Origin: a bacterium
GTDB lineage: Bacteria; Patescibacteriota; Minisyncoccia; UBA6257
Length of the DNA stretch: 45,990 nt
Direction: 5' to 3'
Assembly (NCBI GenBank): GCA_021162155.1
Contig: JAGGZF010000032.1
Location: forward strand, 1 to 45,990
Below the pieces are notes generated by a model, which was given only the letters and a program-made list of their open reading frames with translations, did no database searches and was not told the DNA's origin. Below are positions 7,556 to 15,631 of this stretch, piece by piece. Position 1 is the stretch's first letter; the number at the start of each line of letters is the position of its first letter. Both the position numbers and the translations under genes were made by a program.

Positions 7556-8490
7556 TGTAAAACTTGGTTTAATATCCACGAATTACCTTTTATAAAGTCG
7601 CTGCTGGACATAGTTTTCTTTCCAGCAGGTTTAAGTTGGCTAATCACATAATACCCCTTTCCGCATTTTACTGCCAGATTAGAATTTACTATAAAAGTTT
7701 CTCCCGGTTTTTTAGCAGCAGTTTGGGGGTTATCGGGGAAGTTTTGTCCTTGGATTATTTTAATTATTCTCTCTGAAGCGATTGTATAAGTTCCCGGATT
7801 AGGATTTAGCGCTCTTACCTTTCTATCTATGTAATCTGCGTCTTGATTCCAGTTTATTCTTTCATCTGAACGGGTAATTTTATAACAATAAGTAGCCAGA
7901 GATTCATTTTGAGGAACTGGCCTGATTTCCTTTCGTAGCCATTGAGGAAGGGTTTCTATAATTAAATTAATTGCCAATTGGGCTAAACATTGACTTAATT
8001 GAGGATAAGTATAGCGTTTATTATTAATATTTATTTTTTTAACAGCGACAATTGGGCCATGATCTATTTTTTCATCTAAAAGAAATAAGGTGACTCCGGC
8101 TTGGGTGTCTCCGGCTAATATAGTGGATTGGATAGGAGTGGCTCCTCTCCATCGGGGTAATAGAGATGGATGGAGATTTAAAAATCCTTGAGGAAAGAAA
8201 TGTATCAATTGAGAGGGGATAATCTTTCCATAGCCCGTCAATAGTGCTATTTCAGGTTTATATTTTTCTAATTTTTCTAAAAAAGTTTCTTCCAAGAGAC
8301 GAGAGGGGCACAAAACAGGTATTTTATTTTTTAAGGCAGTTTGGTGTACTGGAGTAGGGGTGATAATTTTTTTTCTTCCTTGGGGTCGAGGGGGAGTAGT
8401 AATAACACAAACAGGTTTTAACCGGTTTTGTAGTAAGCCCTGTAATACTGTTTTAGCGAAATTGGAAGAACCCCAAAAGGAAAAACGCAT
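7552..8490 (-). CDS. fmt: methionyl-tRNA formyltransferase
   Basis: Fmt formylates initiator Met-tRNA using 10-formyl-tetrahydrofolate. The 312-aa length is standard. The catalytic block LNLHPSLLPRWRGATPIQ keeps the Asn and His, and the later Asp is in LDEKIDHGPI. The N-terminus MRFSFWGSSNFA has the Rossmann start. Def lies just upstream, so formylation and deformylation genes are paired. The 42-nt gap before fmt is an A-rich leader on the coding strand without a Shine-Dalgarno sequence. The stop overlaps the amidase start. Confidence 0.95.
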   Translation of the reverse strand: MRFSFWGSSNFAKTVLQGLLQNRLKPVCVITTPPRPQGRKKIITPTPVHQTALKNKIPVLCPSRLLEETFLEKLEKYKPEIALLTGYGKIIPSQLIHFFPQGFLNLHPSLLPRWRGATPIQSTILAGDTQAGVTLFLLDEKIDHGPIVAVKKININNKRYTYPQLSQCLAQLAINLIIETLPQWLRKEIRPVPQNESLATYCYKITRSDERINWNQDADYIDRKVRALNPNPGTYTIASERIIKIIQGQNFPDNPQTAAKKPGETFIVNSNLAVKCGKGYYVISQLKPAGKKTMSSSDFIKGNSWILNQVLQ

Positions 8491-8532
8491 ATTATTCTGT
8501 TGTTTTATTTTTGTTTGTTTTTTTGTTTTTAT

Positions 8533-9003
8533 TTATAAGACGTTTAATTTTCCTGATTCTTTATGGACCTCTTTTGCTTTATCAATAAATAAGATACCGT
8601 TGAGATGATCTACTTCATGCTGGATTACTCTTGCTAATAAGCCAAAGGCTTTAAGTTTAATTTTTTTTCCCTGTTCTGAAATTGCCCGAAGGGTGATTTT
8701 TTCTGGTCTTTCTACTTCTCCCCAGTAACCGGGCAAACTTAAACATCCCTCTATTAGAGAAGAAGTCTCTGGAGAGAATTTAATAATTTGCGGATTAATA
8801 AAAGCACGAAATTTGTCATTAACATAGGTGACTATTACTCTTTTGGGAATCCCTAATTGGATAGCGGCTAAGCCAATGCCGTTGTTTTCTATCATAATTT
8901 TTTTCATTTCCTGAATTAAAAGATGTATTTCTTGGTCTATTTGAGTAACCTCCTTGCTTTTTTGTCTCAGAATTTTGTTATTTTCACCTGTAATTAAGTT
9001 CAT
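8533..9003 (-). CDS. def: peptide deformylase
   Basis: Def removes the formyl group from new proteins. The three family motifs are present in 156 aa: GIGLAAIQLG (usual GxGLAAPQxG with Pro to Ile), EGCLSLPG with the metal Cys, and HEVDHLNG with the metal His pair and catalytic Glu. A possible -10 TATAAT lies at 9027-9022, giving a short leader, but no good -35 was found. It sits between the priA-like genes and fmt. Confidence 0.95.
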   Translation of the reverse strand: MNLITGENNKILRQKSKEVTQIDQEIHLLIQEMKKIMIENNGIGLAAIQLGIPKRVIVTYVNDKFRAFINPQIIKFSPETSSLIEGCLSLPGYWGEVERPEKITLRAISEQGKKIKLKAFGLLARVIQHEVDHLNGILFIDKAKEVHKESGKLNVL

Positions 9004-9033
9004 AGTAGTTGTTCGAATATTATTATATATTTT

Positions 9034-10176
9034 TTACAATGTGTCTTTAGGGTTCACATCTATTATCCACTTTTGAGGAATAGTTAATAATATTTTATTT
9101 CTTATAGATAGTTCTTCGGGAGAAAGAGCGGGGAGAAGGTTTTTTAAGCCGAAATAAAGCAATTCTTTTTTAATGATTGGTTGGCGTTGAGGTATAAATT
9201 TAATCAGAGCATTCCATTTATAGTAACCTTTTTCTTTGGCTATGAAGGAAGGACTAGGTCCTAGAATTATAAATTTTTTTTGTTGTTTTGGGGGAAGTTT
9301 TCTTTGAATGGCAGCAGAGATTTTATTTTTGAAATTTTTAACTATTTTTTCTCCCCGAAGGAAGTCCTTGCTGCGGAATTCTAATTTAATTAATTGAGCA
9401 TAAGGTGGCCAGAGATGTTCACGGCGCCACTTTAGTTCTTCTTGAAAAAATTTATCCGGGGTATTATTAGAAAGATGAAGGAAAATTTTATGTTGAGGAA
9501 GGAAAGTTTGGATAATTAATAATTTTTTGGTGATTTTTTTAATCCGCAGCAGGTAATGGAAAACTCTTTCTTCACTTTGGTAATCAGGGAAAAATAGTAA
9601 TGGATCTAAAGAAGGAATTACTGCTATATCCGCTTTTTTCAGTTGAGGCCTTAATAATGCTTCAGTTCCTATCAGAACCTGAATCTGTTTTTTATTAAAT
9701 TTTTCTAAAAGCAACAGTTCTTTTTTATCTTCCATTTCTCCCTCTATTATTTCTATTGTTATTTTATTGTTTTTATTTACGTTAGGAGAAGTAAGATGAA
9801 GAATAGTTTTTAGTTCTTCTTTTATTCTTTCTGTTCCTATCCCTAAAGGCAGTAATCGGTGTCCTCCACAGGCAGGACAAATAAGAGGCGCCTCCTTTTT
9901 ATAATTGCAGTGGTGACAGAGAAGATAGTTTCCTGAGGGAGATTTATGAAAAGTTAGAGGGATATCACAATTAGGACATTTAAACACATAACCACAATCT
10001 TGGCAAATAATCGAGGTGGCCATTCCTTTCCTGTTAATAAAGAATACTATCTGCTGTTTATTTTGTAATGCTTTTAATATAAGAGAACGAGATGTATCTC
10101 CTAATACTCGGAATTTCTTAGTTGAATGACGCTCTTGTTGTAGATTAATAATTTTGATAGTAGGTGATGATGGCAT
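9034..10176 (-). CDS. priA: PriA-like primosomal protein, C-terminal part (ATPase motifs lost)
   Basis: This 380-aa ORF matches the C-terminal half of PriA (replication restart helicase). It keeps the NRKGMATSIICQDCG strand, all four CxxC pairs of the two zinc sites, GIGTERIKEEL and the C-terminal domain. The helicase end is degenerate: the GTQMxAKGH block reads GTEALLRPQ, and the arginine-finger motif GRAGR reads LRIKK. Its ATG lies inside the end of the N-terminal ORF (32-bp overlap, +1 frame), where the in-frame upstream sequence is closed by TAG. It may be made by re-initiation, or the pair may result from an indel. Confidence 0.75.
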   Translation of the reverse strand: MPSSPTIKIINLQQERHSTKKFRVLGDTSRSLILKALQNKQQIVFFINRKGMATSIICQDCGYVFKCPNCDIPLTFHKSPSGNYLLCHHCNYKKEAPLICPACGGHRLLPLGIGTERIKEELKTILHLTSPNVNKNNKITIEIIEGEMEDKKELLLLEKFNKKQIQVLIGTEALLRPQLKKADIAVIPSLDPLLFFPDYQSEERVFHYLLRIKKITKKLLIIQTFLPQHKIFLHLSNNTPDKFFQEELKWRREHLWPPYAQLIKLEFRSKDFLRGEKIVKNFKNKISAAIQRKLPPKQQKKFIILGPSPSFIAKEKGYYKWNALIKFIPQRQPIIKKELLYFGLKNLLPALSPEELSIRNKILLTIPQKWIIDVNPKDTL

Positions 10177-10960
10177 AATGTAAAGATGCGACTTTTTGCG
10201 CTAATATCGTGGCTTCATAATATGGTCTCTGCTGCCAAGATTTATAAGCGGGATTAGCGGGGTCTAAGATTATAATCTGTGATAAATTACTCCAAGGAAG
10301 GAAGAGAGCAGAGCGAAGGCCAATTATTATAAGGGGTTTATTGGTATATAATTGATTCCACAGATGGGCTATTTTTAGAGACGAGGAATTGTGATGTAGT
10401 TCTTCAAGGTAAGAGGGATATTTTCTCTTTAATATTTCAGTATAATATTGTTGATGGAAGAAGGTAGGGACGAGAAAAAGTACCTGCTTTTTCTTTTTTA
10501 ATGATTTGTTTATCGCAGTTTCTGTGGCTTTCCAACTGAATACTCCCTGTATCCTGACTTTATTTTGTTTTAATTTGTCATTTAGATTGGAGTTAGCGGG
10601 CAGACGAAGATGCTTGATTAAACTCGGTAGATTAGCAGGTAGGATAGTTTTTAGTGCCAGTGACAAGGAGACAAAGTAATAATGCGATAGGAAATTAGCG
10701 AGAGAGAAGTGAAAAGGAGATATTATTGGCTGGGAAGAGATAATTTTTTTGACAGGTTTGAGTTGAAAAGAGGTTTTCTTGATTTCTGCTTTTTTTAAAG
10801 ATAGAGGAACTGATGTGGTAACTATTCCCGATGTTATTCTTTTTTTTAAAGGTATTTGAACTACAGCCCCTGTAGGTAAATTTTCGGTAGTAAAATAGGA
10901 GAGTTGCTGGGGTTCAGTTAACGGAAGATAGGTTAAAGGAATGACTTTAATAACAAACAT
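10145..10960 (-). CDS. priA: PriA-like primosomal protein, N-terminal part (ATPase motifs lost)
   Basis: A 271-aa ORF matching the N-terminal half of PriA: the DNA-binding domain, then the first helicase lobe. RSALFLPWSNL near 214-224 matches the PriA block before Walker B. The nucleotide site is absent: GVTGSGKTEVY of normal PriA is GVFSWKATETA here (no P-loop Lys in register), and DEEH is DPAN. The ORF ends where a normal PriA would continue, and the remainder is the overlapping ORF in the +1 frame. Together they give about 645 residues against roughly 730. Both halves look selectively maintained apart from the ATPase motifs. Confidence 0.75.
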   Translation of the reverse strand: MFVIKVIPLTYLPLTEPQQLSYFTTENLPTGAVVQIPLKKRITSGIVTTSVPLSLKKAEIKKTSFQLKPVKKIISSQPIISPFHFSLANFLSHYYFVSLSLALKTILPANLPSLIKHLRLPANSNLNDKLKQNKVRIQGVFSWKATETAINKSLKKKKQVLFLVPTFFHQQYYTEILKRKYPSYLEELHHNSSSLKIAHLWNQLYTNKPLIIIGLRSALFLPWSNLSQIIILDPANPAYKSWQQRPYYEATILAQKVASLHYAIITYYQNY

Positions 10961-10962
10961 AA

Positions 10963-11529
10963 TTAAGCAAGAAAGGAAAATTGGGCTACTTGTTTATATT
11001 CTGCTCCAGAAGGCCTGAGATGGCTTTCCATAAGAGATAATTCCCGGGCGGTAAATTGTAATTTAAGGTGTTTCTCTATGTAAGAAGGGGGAGGAAGTTG
11101 TTGATAGGAAATTCCTTTACGAATACGTGCCAAAGTGATGTGAGGTTTTAAAGGACGATTTTCTTGATGAAAAGAGATATGATATCTCTTTAATTGTTGC
11201 TCCATCTTATTTCTTAATTCTGAAAGAATAGGAGAGTGTTCTCCTTCTAACCACACTAACCTTGGCCGGGAAGAGGAGGGACCGTAAGTAATTTTATTGA
11301 AAGATACTGAGAACGGGCTTAAAGGAGAAGTTAGTTGTTTTCCTATTACCTGTAAAGAAAGAATTTCTCTGTCTTTCACGCTTCCGATAAAAAGTACAGT
11401 TAAGTGAAGAGCGTCTGGTTTTACCTTCCTGAAGAATTCTGGGGATAAATACTTTTTTTGGTATTCTTCTAATTTTTCTTTTATTTCTGAGGGAAGACAG
11501 ATAGCCCAAAAAACTCTATGAGAAGCCAT
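10963..11529 (-). CDS. thpR: RNA 2',3'-cyclic phosphodiesterase (ThpR/LigT)
   Basis: A 2H-phosphoesterase of 188 aa, the usual length. The two catalytic HxT motifs are HLTVLFIG near residue 42 and HITLARI near 130. Family members open 2',3'-cyclic phosphates and were first seen as 2'-5' RNA ligases; the natural substrate is uncertain. It is the first gene of a minus-strand run thpR-priA-def-fmt-amidase, two bases before the PriA-like start. Upstream is a 75-nt purine-rich leader on the coding strand. Confidence 0.9.
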   Translation of the reverse strand: MASHRVFWAICLPSEIKEKLEEYQKKYLSPEFFRKVKPDALHLTVLFIGSVKDREILSLQVIGKQLTSPLSPFSVSFNKITYGPSSSRPRLVWLEGEHSPILSELRNKMEQQLKRYHISFHQENRPLKPHITLARIRKGISYQQLPPPSYIEKHLKLQFTARELSLMESHLRPSGAEYKQVAQFSFLA

Positions 11530-11622
11530 TATATTTTCTGCTAATTTTTTTCTGTTTTATTTATTTTCTTTATTTTATCTCATTTTCTCTTTTTAATCCA
11601 CAAAGAAAGGAAAGCACGAAGT

Positions 11623-11652
11623 TTGACAGAAAAAACGATTATAATATATAAT
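11623..11652 (+). promoter_or_regulatory. sigma-70 promoter of the S41 protease gene
   Basis: Perfect -35 TTGACA (11623-11628) and perfect -10 TATAAT (11647-11652) with an 18-bp spacer. Predicted start near 11659, about 12 nt before the ATG at 11671. A second TATAAT at 11640-11645 would leave only 11 bp of spacer and is less likely. Confidence 0.7.
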
Positions 11653-11670
11653 GTTTAAAAGATATTATTA

Positions 11671-12906
11671 ATGGGACAAAAAATAAAAAAGGCCTTATTA
11701 GTACTACTGATCGTCCTTCTTAATGGAGGGATTTTTCTTTCTGGTTTTTATAATGGAGTAAAATGGGGATGGCAGGCTAATCTTCCTTCTCCTTTTGAGA
11801 AAATAATACACAGAGAGAAACCGCCAGATTTGCCTCCGGGAGATATGAGTATCTTTTGGGATACTTGGAAAGTGATTTTAGACAAGTATGTGGACCGCCA
11901 GCACTTAGATAGCCAGACACTAATAGAGGGGGCTACTAAAGGTTTAGTAAGGTCCCTCCAAGATCCTTATTCTGAATTTTTGGACTCTCAACAGGCACAA
12001 GATTTATCTCAAGAGTTATCAGGAGAGTTTTCTGGAGTAGGAATGGAAATAGAAAAAAAAGGAAACTTTTTAATAGTAGTTACTCCCTTGCCGGGCACTC
12101 CGGCTGCTAAAGCAGGACTGCGACCTAATGATAAAATACTGGAGATAGATGGCCAACCTACTTCAGACCTTTCTACTCTAGAAGCCGCTAAATTAATAAG
12201 AGGACCAGAGGGCACAGAGGTTCAACTTCTTATATATAGAAATTCTTTAGATAAACCAAAGTTGATAACTCTAAAAAGAGAAAAGATAGTTATTCCTTCT
12301 GTGCGCTGCCAGATGCTGGATGATAAAATCGGCTATTTGAGGATTTATAATTTCAATCAGCCGCTTTTAGAAGAATTTTATCAGAAGTCGTTAAAATTAT
12401 TGGCTCAGAAGCCGCAGAAATTGATACTGGACTTAAGAAATAACCCCGGGGGATATTTAGAATATGTAGTAAATGTCAGTGGCTGGTTTTTGAACAAAGG
12501 AGATATAGTTCTTAGAGAAAAAACAGCTAATAATGAAGAGAAGATTTATAGAGCTCAAGGCCCGGGGTTATTTAAGGATATCCCTACTGTTATTTTAGTT
12601 AATCAGGGCACAGCATCTGCTGCTGAGATTTTAGCCGGAGCATTAAGGGACAACAGAGGTCTTAAGCTTATAGGGGAAAAAACATTTGGGAAAGGATCTG
12701 TACAGGAATTAGTGCATTTAAAAGATGGTAATGTATTAAAAATTACTATAGCACGCTGGTTTACGCCCCAGAATGTGCTTATAGAAAAAAATGGATTAGA
12801 GCCGGATATTAAAGTTAAAAATGAAGATGATATAAGTGGTTATGGTGAATTGAACATAGAGAAAGACAAACAGTTATTAAGAGCGATGCAGGAATTAAAT
12901 AACTGA
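11671..12906 (+). CDS. S41 family C-terminal processing peptidase (CtpA/Prc type)
   Basis: A membrane-anchored serine protease with a PDZ domain, 411 aa. Residues 6-28 form the N-terminal membrane segment. The PDZ domain (about 105-195) has GVGMEIEKKGN and GLRPNDKILEIDG. The catalytic domain has DLRNNPGG near 262, nucleophile Ser in GTASAAEILAGALRDNR and general-base Lys in GEKTFGKGSVQ. Such proteases trim C-termini of exported proteins; the target is unknown. A consensus promoter lies just upstream and the enolase-like gene follows after 10 nt, so the two are probably co-transcribed. Confidence 0.93.
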   Translation: MGQKIKKALLVLLIVLLNGGIFLSGFYNGVKWGWQANLPSPFEKIIHREKPPDLPPGDMSIFWDTWKVILDKYVDRQHLDSQTLIEGATKGLVRSLQDPYSEFLDSQQAQDLSQELSGEFSGVGMEIEKKGNFLIVVTPLPGTPAAKAGLRPNDKILEIDGQPTSDLSTLEAAKLIRGPEGTEVQLLIYRNSLDKPKLITLKREKIVIPSVRCQMLDDKIGYLRIYNFNQPLLEEFYQKSLKLLAQKPQKLILDLRNNPGGYLEYVVNVSGWFLNKGDIVLREKTANNEEKIYRAQGPGLFKDIPTVILVNQGTASAAEILAGALRDNRGLKLIGEKTFGKGSVQELVHLKDGNVLKITIARWFTPQNVLIEKNGLEPDIKVKNEDDISGYGELNIEKDKQLLRAMQELNN

Positions 12907-12916
12907 TAACAAAATT

Positions 12917-14176
12917 ATGCGCTTGGGTGATGTAGAGATTCAAGTGGTTCTTGATTCTCGAAAACAGGAAACCTTAGCCGCCGTTATGCGTAGTGGCGGG
13001 GAGCAGGTTTCTTCTAGTGTTCCCCAAGGAAAGTCAAAAGGCGAAAGGGAGGCGTATAGTGTATCTCCCAGAGAGGCACTGGAGCATTTTTCTTCCATCA
13101 AAACTGCTCTCCTAAAAAAAGAATTTAATTGTTTAGAAGAATTTGATAATTTTCTTCTTCACTTAGACGGGACAAAAGATAAACATAATTTAGGAGGTAA
13201 TTTACTACTGGTTCTATCTCAAACTTTTGCTCGCCTGTTGGCTAAATTAAAGAGAAAAGAATTGTGGCAGTTGTTACGGGAAGAGATGATAAGAATTGCC
13301 CCTGATTTGCGGAGGAGATTTTATTGGAGGAAGTTTTTTAAAAAAGAAGCACCTCTTTTTTTATTTAATCTTATCAATGGAGGAGAGCATGCGGTTTATG
13401 GGCCAAAATTTCAGGAGTATTTAATAGTGCCTGTGTTAAATAATCCTTGCGATTCTTTGGCATTAGGAAAATTCTTTTTTTCCAAATTAAAACAATATTT
13501 TTGGGATGAATATAAAAAGCAGGATTTTGGTGATGAAGGAGGACTGTTAATTCCAGAAAGTTTTTACGAAAAACCCTTAGAAATATATTCTGTTATTAGA
13601 GAAAAACTTCATTTAAAAAACAAAGTTAGATTTGCTTTAGATGTAGCGGCTTCTACTTTTTATGACAAACAGAGAAAAGTTTATTATTTGTTTCCCTCTA
13701 AAGTAATTTCTGCCAAAGAGTTACTGGAGGTCTATCGGGAGATTATCGCACGCTATAATTTAATTTCTTTAGAAGACCCCTTTGAGGAAAATGCTTGGGA
13801 AGATTTTAGTAAAATTACTTCCTTCTGCAGGAGAAAAACTGTTATAATAGGAGATGATTTAATAGTGACTAATCCTACTCTATTACAGAGAGCGGTAGCA
13901 GAAAAAGCAATTACCGGAGTCATTGTTAAACCCACTCAAATAGGAACTGTTACCGAGACGTTAAAAACTATAATTCTGGCTCAACGAAAAAGAATTAAAA
14001 TTATAGTTAGTCACCGGAGCGGTGAAACAACAGATAATTTTATCGCCGATTTGGCTTGGGCAGCTGGTGCTTGGGGACTGAAAGCAGGTGCTCCTCAACC
14101 AGAGGAAAGAATGGTAAAATACAATAGGATAATAGAGATATATAAAAAGCAAGCAGAGTTTAAGATTCTATTATAG
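12917..14176 (+). CDS. eno: divergent enolase (phosphopyruvate hydratase)
   Basis: Enolase interconverts 2-phosphoglycerate and phosphoenolpyruvate. The 419-aa protein keeps the acid Glu in GDEGG, metal residues in FALDVAAS, EDPFEE and GDDL, the base Lys in VKPTQIGTVTET, SHRSGETTD and the Lys in LKAGAP. The N-terminal part is unusual: the catalytic loop VPSGASTG is VPQGKSKG at 35-42, so the Ser that ligates the second magnesium is Gln, and LDSRGNPT is LDSRKQET. Activity is plausible but not certain; a moonlighting or changed role cannot be excluded. It lies between the S41 protease and dehydrogenase genes. Confidence 0.82.
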   Translation: MRLGDVEIQVVLDSRKQETLAAVMRSGGEQVSSSVPQGKSKGEREAYSVSPREALEHFSSIKTALLKKEFNCLEEFDNFLLHLDGTKDKHNLGGNLLLVLSQTFARLLAKLKRKELWQLLREEMIRIAPDLRRRFYWRKFFKKEAPLFLFNLINGGEHAVYGPKFQEYLIVPVLNNPCDSLALGKFFFSKLKQYFWDEYKKQDFGDEGGLLIPESFYEKPLEIYSVIREKLHLKNKVRFALDVAASTFYDKQRKVYYLFPSKVISAKELLEVYREIIARYNLISLEDPFEENAWEDFSKITSFCRRKTVIIGDDLIVTNPTLLQRAVAEKAITGVIVKPTQIGTVTETLKTIILAQRKRIKIIVSHRSGETTDNFIADLAWAAGAWGLKAGAPQPEERMVKYNRIIEIYKKQAEFKILL

Positions 14177-14195
14177 ATAAAGGTAAAAATATACA

Positions 14196-15209
14196 ATGAA
14201 GAAAGTAGCGCTTTTGGAAATTAGTGATTGGGAGAAGGAAGCATTGCAAAAATTTCCAGAATTTTTGGCAATAGCCGATCTTTACTCAGAAAGTTTGTCT
14301 TCAGAAAATATAGAGAAATTTCAAGATTACGCAATTATCTCTCCTTTTATTAATTCCCGCTTTACTCCTGAAGTAATAACAAAATTACCTCATTTACGTT
14401 ATATAACAACTCGGTCTACCGGTTTTGACCATATAGATGTAGATTATTGCCGAGAGAAGAAAATTTTGGTTAGCAATGTTCCTGCTTATGGAAGCCATAC
14501 GGTTGCAGAATATACTTTTGCTCTTCTTCTGTGCTTAGTGAGAAAAATTTATGATGCTTATCATAGGGTTAGGGAAGAGGGAAATTTTAGTTTGGAGAAT
14601 TTAAGGGGCAGAGAATTGTTCGGGAAAACTTTAGGAGTGATAGGTACTGGTAGAATAGGAACTAATGTCGTCAAGATTGCCAAAGGATTTCAAATGAAAA
14701 TCTTGGCTTACGATAGATATCCTGACAAGGAAAAGGAAAAACAGCTGGGCTTTACTTATGTATCTTTAGAGCAGTTATTACAGGAGTCAGATATTATAAC
14801 TCTTCATGTGCCCTATAATTCTTCTACTCACCATCTATTAAATAGTAATAATATTCCTTTAATTAAAAAAGGTGCTTTCGTTATTAACACTGCTCGGGGG
14901 GGTATAATAGAAACAGAAGCACTTTATCAAGCGCTTAAATCGGGGCAAATAGCGGGAGCAGCCTTAGATGTTTTAGAAGAAGAAAAGGAAATAAAAGAGG
15001 AACAAGAATTATTGTTGAAGGACAGATTGAATGAGACAGAGAAACTTAAAAATGTAGTTTTGAATCATATATTAGTTGATTTGGATAATGTGCTTGTTAC
15101 TCCCCATAATGCTTTTAACACAGAGGAAGCATTACATAACATTATTGTTACTACCATAGATAATATAAATTCTTTCCTTCAAGGAAAACCTCAAAATTTG
15201 GTTTCTTAA
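14196..15209 (+). CDS. D-isomer-specific 2-hydroxyacid dehydrogenase (D-lactate dehydrogenase-like)
   Basis: An NAD-dependent 2-hydroxyacid dehydrogenase, 337 aa. The nucleotide motif GVIGTGRIGTNV lies near 146-157 followed by an acidic residue in LAYDRYPD. SNVPAYGSHTVAEYTFALL, TARGGIIETEAL near 232 (substrate Arg) and TPHNAF near 302 (catalytic His) are all present. The layout resembles fermentative D-lactate dehydrogenases, which would recycle NADH below enolase, but substrate specificity cannot be read from sequence. It starts 19 nt after the enolase gene. Confidence 0.9.
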   Translation: MKKVALLEISDWEKEALQKFPEFLAIADLYSESLSSENIEKFQDYAIISPFINSRFTPEVITKLPHLRYITTRSTGFDHIDVDYCREKKILVSNVPAYGSHTVAEYTFALLLCLVRKIYDAYHRVREEGNFSLENLRGRELFGKTLGVIGTGRIGTNVVKIAKGFQMKILAYDRYPDKEKEKQLGFTYVSLEQLLQESDIITLHVPYNSSTHHLLNSNNIPLIKKGAFVINTARGGIIETEALYQALKSGQIAGAALDVLEEEKEIKEEQELLLKDRLNETEKLKNVVLNHILVDLDNVLVTPHNAFNTEEALHNIIVTTIDNINSFLQGKPQNLVS

Positions 15210-15258
15210 TGGTTTCAAGTTTGCGTCCAAACCTTAAAATATTAATTATTTCACTACT

Positions 15259-15627
15259 ATGCTGAAAGATAATTGTGTCTTTTGTAAAATTATCAGGGGA
15301 GAAATTCCTTCTCAAAAATACTACGAAGATGAGAAATTTTTGGCATTTTATGATATTAATCCTATATCCAAAGGACATTTAGTAGTGATTTCCAAAAATC
15401 ATTATGATAATGTAGGCGAGATGCCTGATGAAGAATGGAAGGAATTAATGAGTTTAGCAAGGAGATTAGCTGAACAAGAAAAAGAAGAACTTGGCGCTGA
15501 TGGCTATCATCTTCTAATAAATCAAGGAGAAGCAGCACAATCAGTGGTTGTTCATAGGCCCCATATCCATATCATTCCTCGTAGATTTGGAGACGGTTTA
15601 AAGATAGATCCTAGAGGACAAATTTAA
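15259..15627 (+). CDS. HIT family nucleotide-binding protein
   Basis: A histidine-triad protein of 122 aa (nucleotide hydrolase or transferase; Hint-like). CVFCKIIRGEIPS, with two possible zinc cysteines, and DINPISKGHLVVI are typical. The triad reads HRPHIHIIPRR near 97-107: compared with HxHxHxxPR the second and third His are kept and the first aligned position is Arg, with a His one residue earlier. The nucleophilic (middle) His is retained, so activity is plausible. It is followed 4 nt later by glmS. Confidence 0.9.
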   Translation: MLKDNCVFCKIIRGEIPSQKYYEDEKFLAFYDINPISKGHLVVISKNHYDNVGEMPDEEWKELMSLARRLAEQEKEELGADGYHLLINQGEAAQSVVVHRPHIHIIPRRFGDGLKIDPRGQI

Positions 15628-15631
15628 TATT

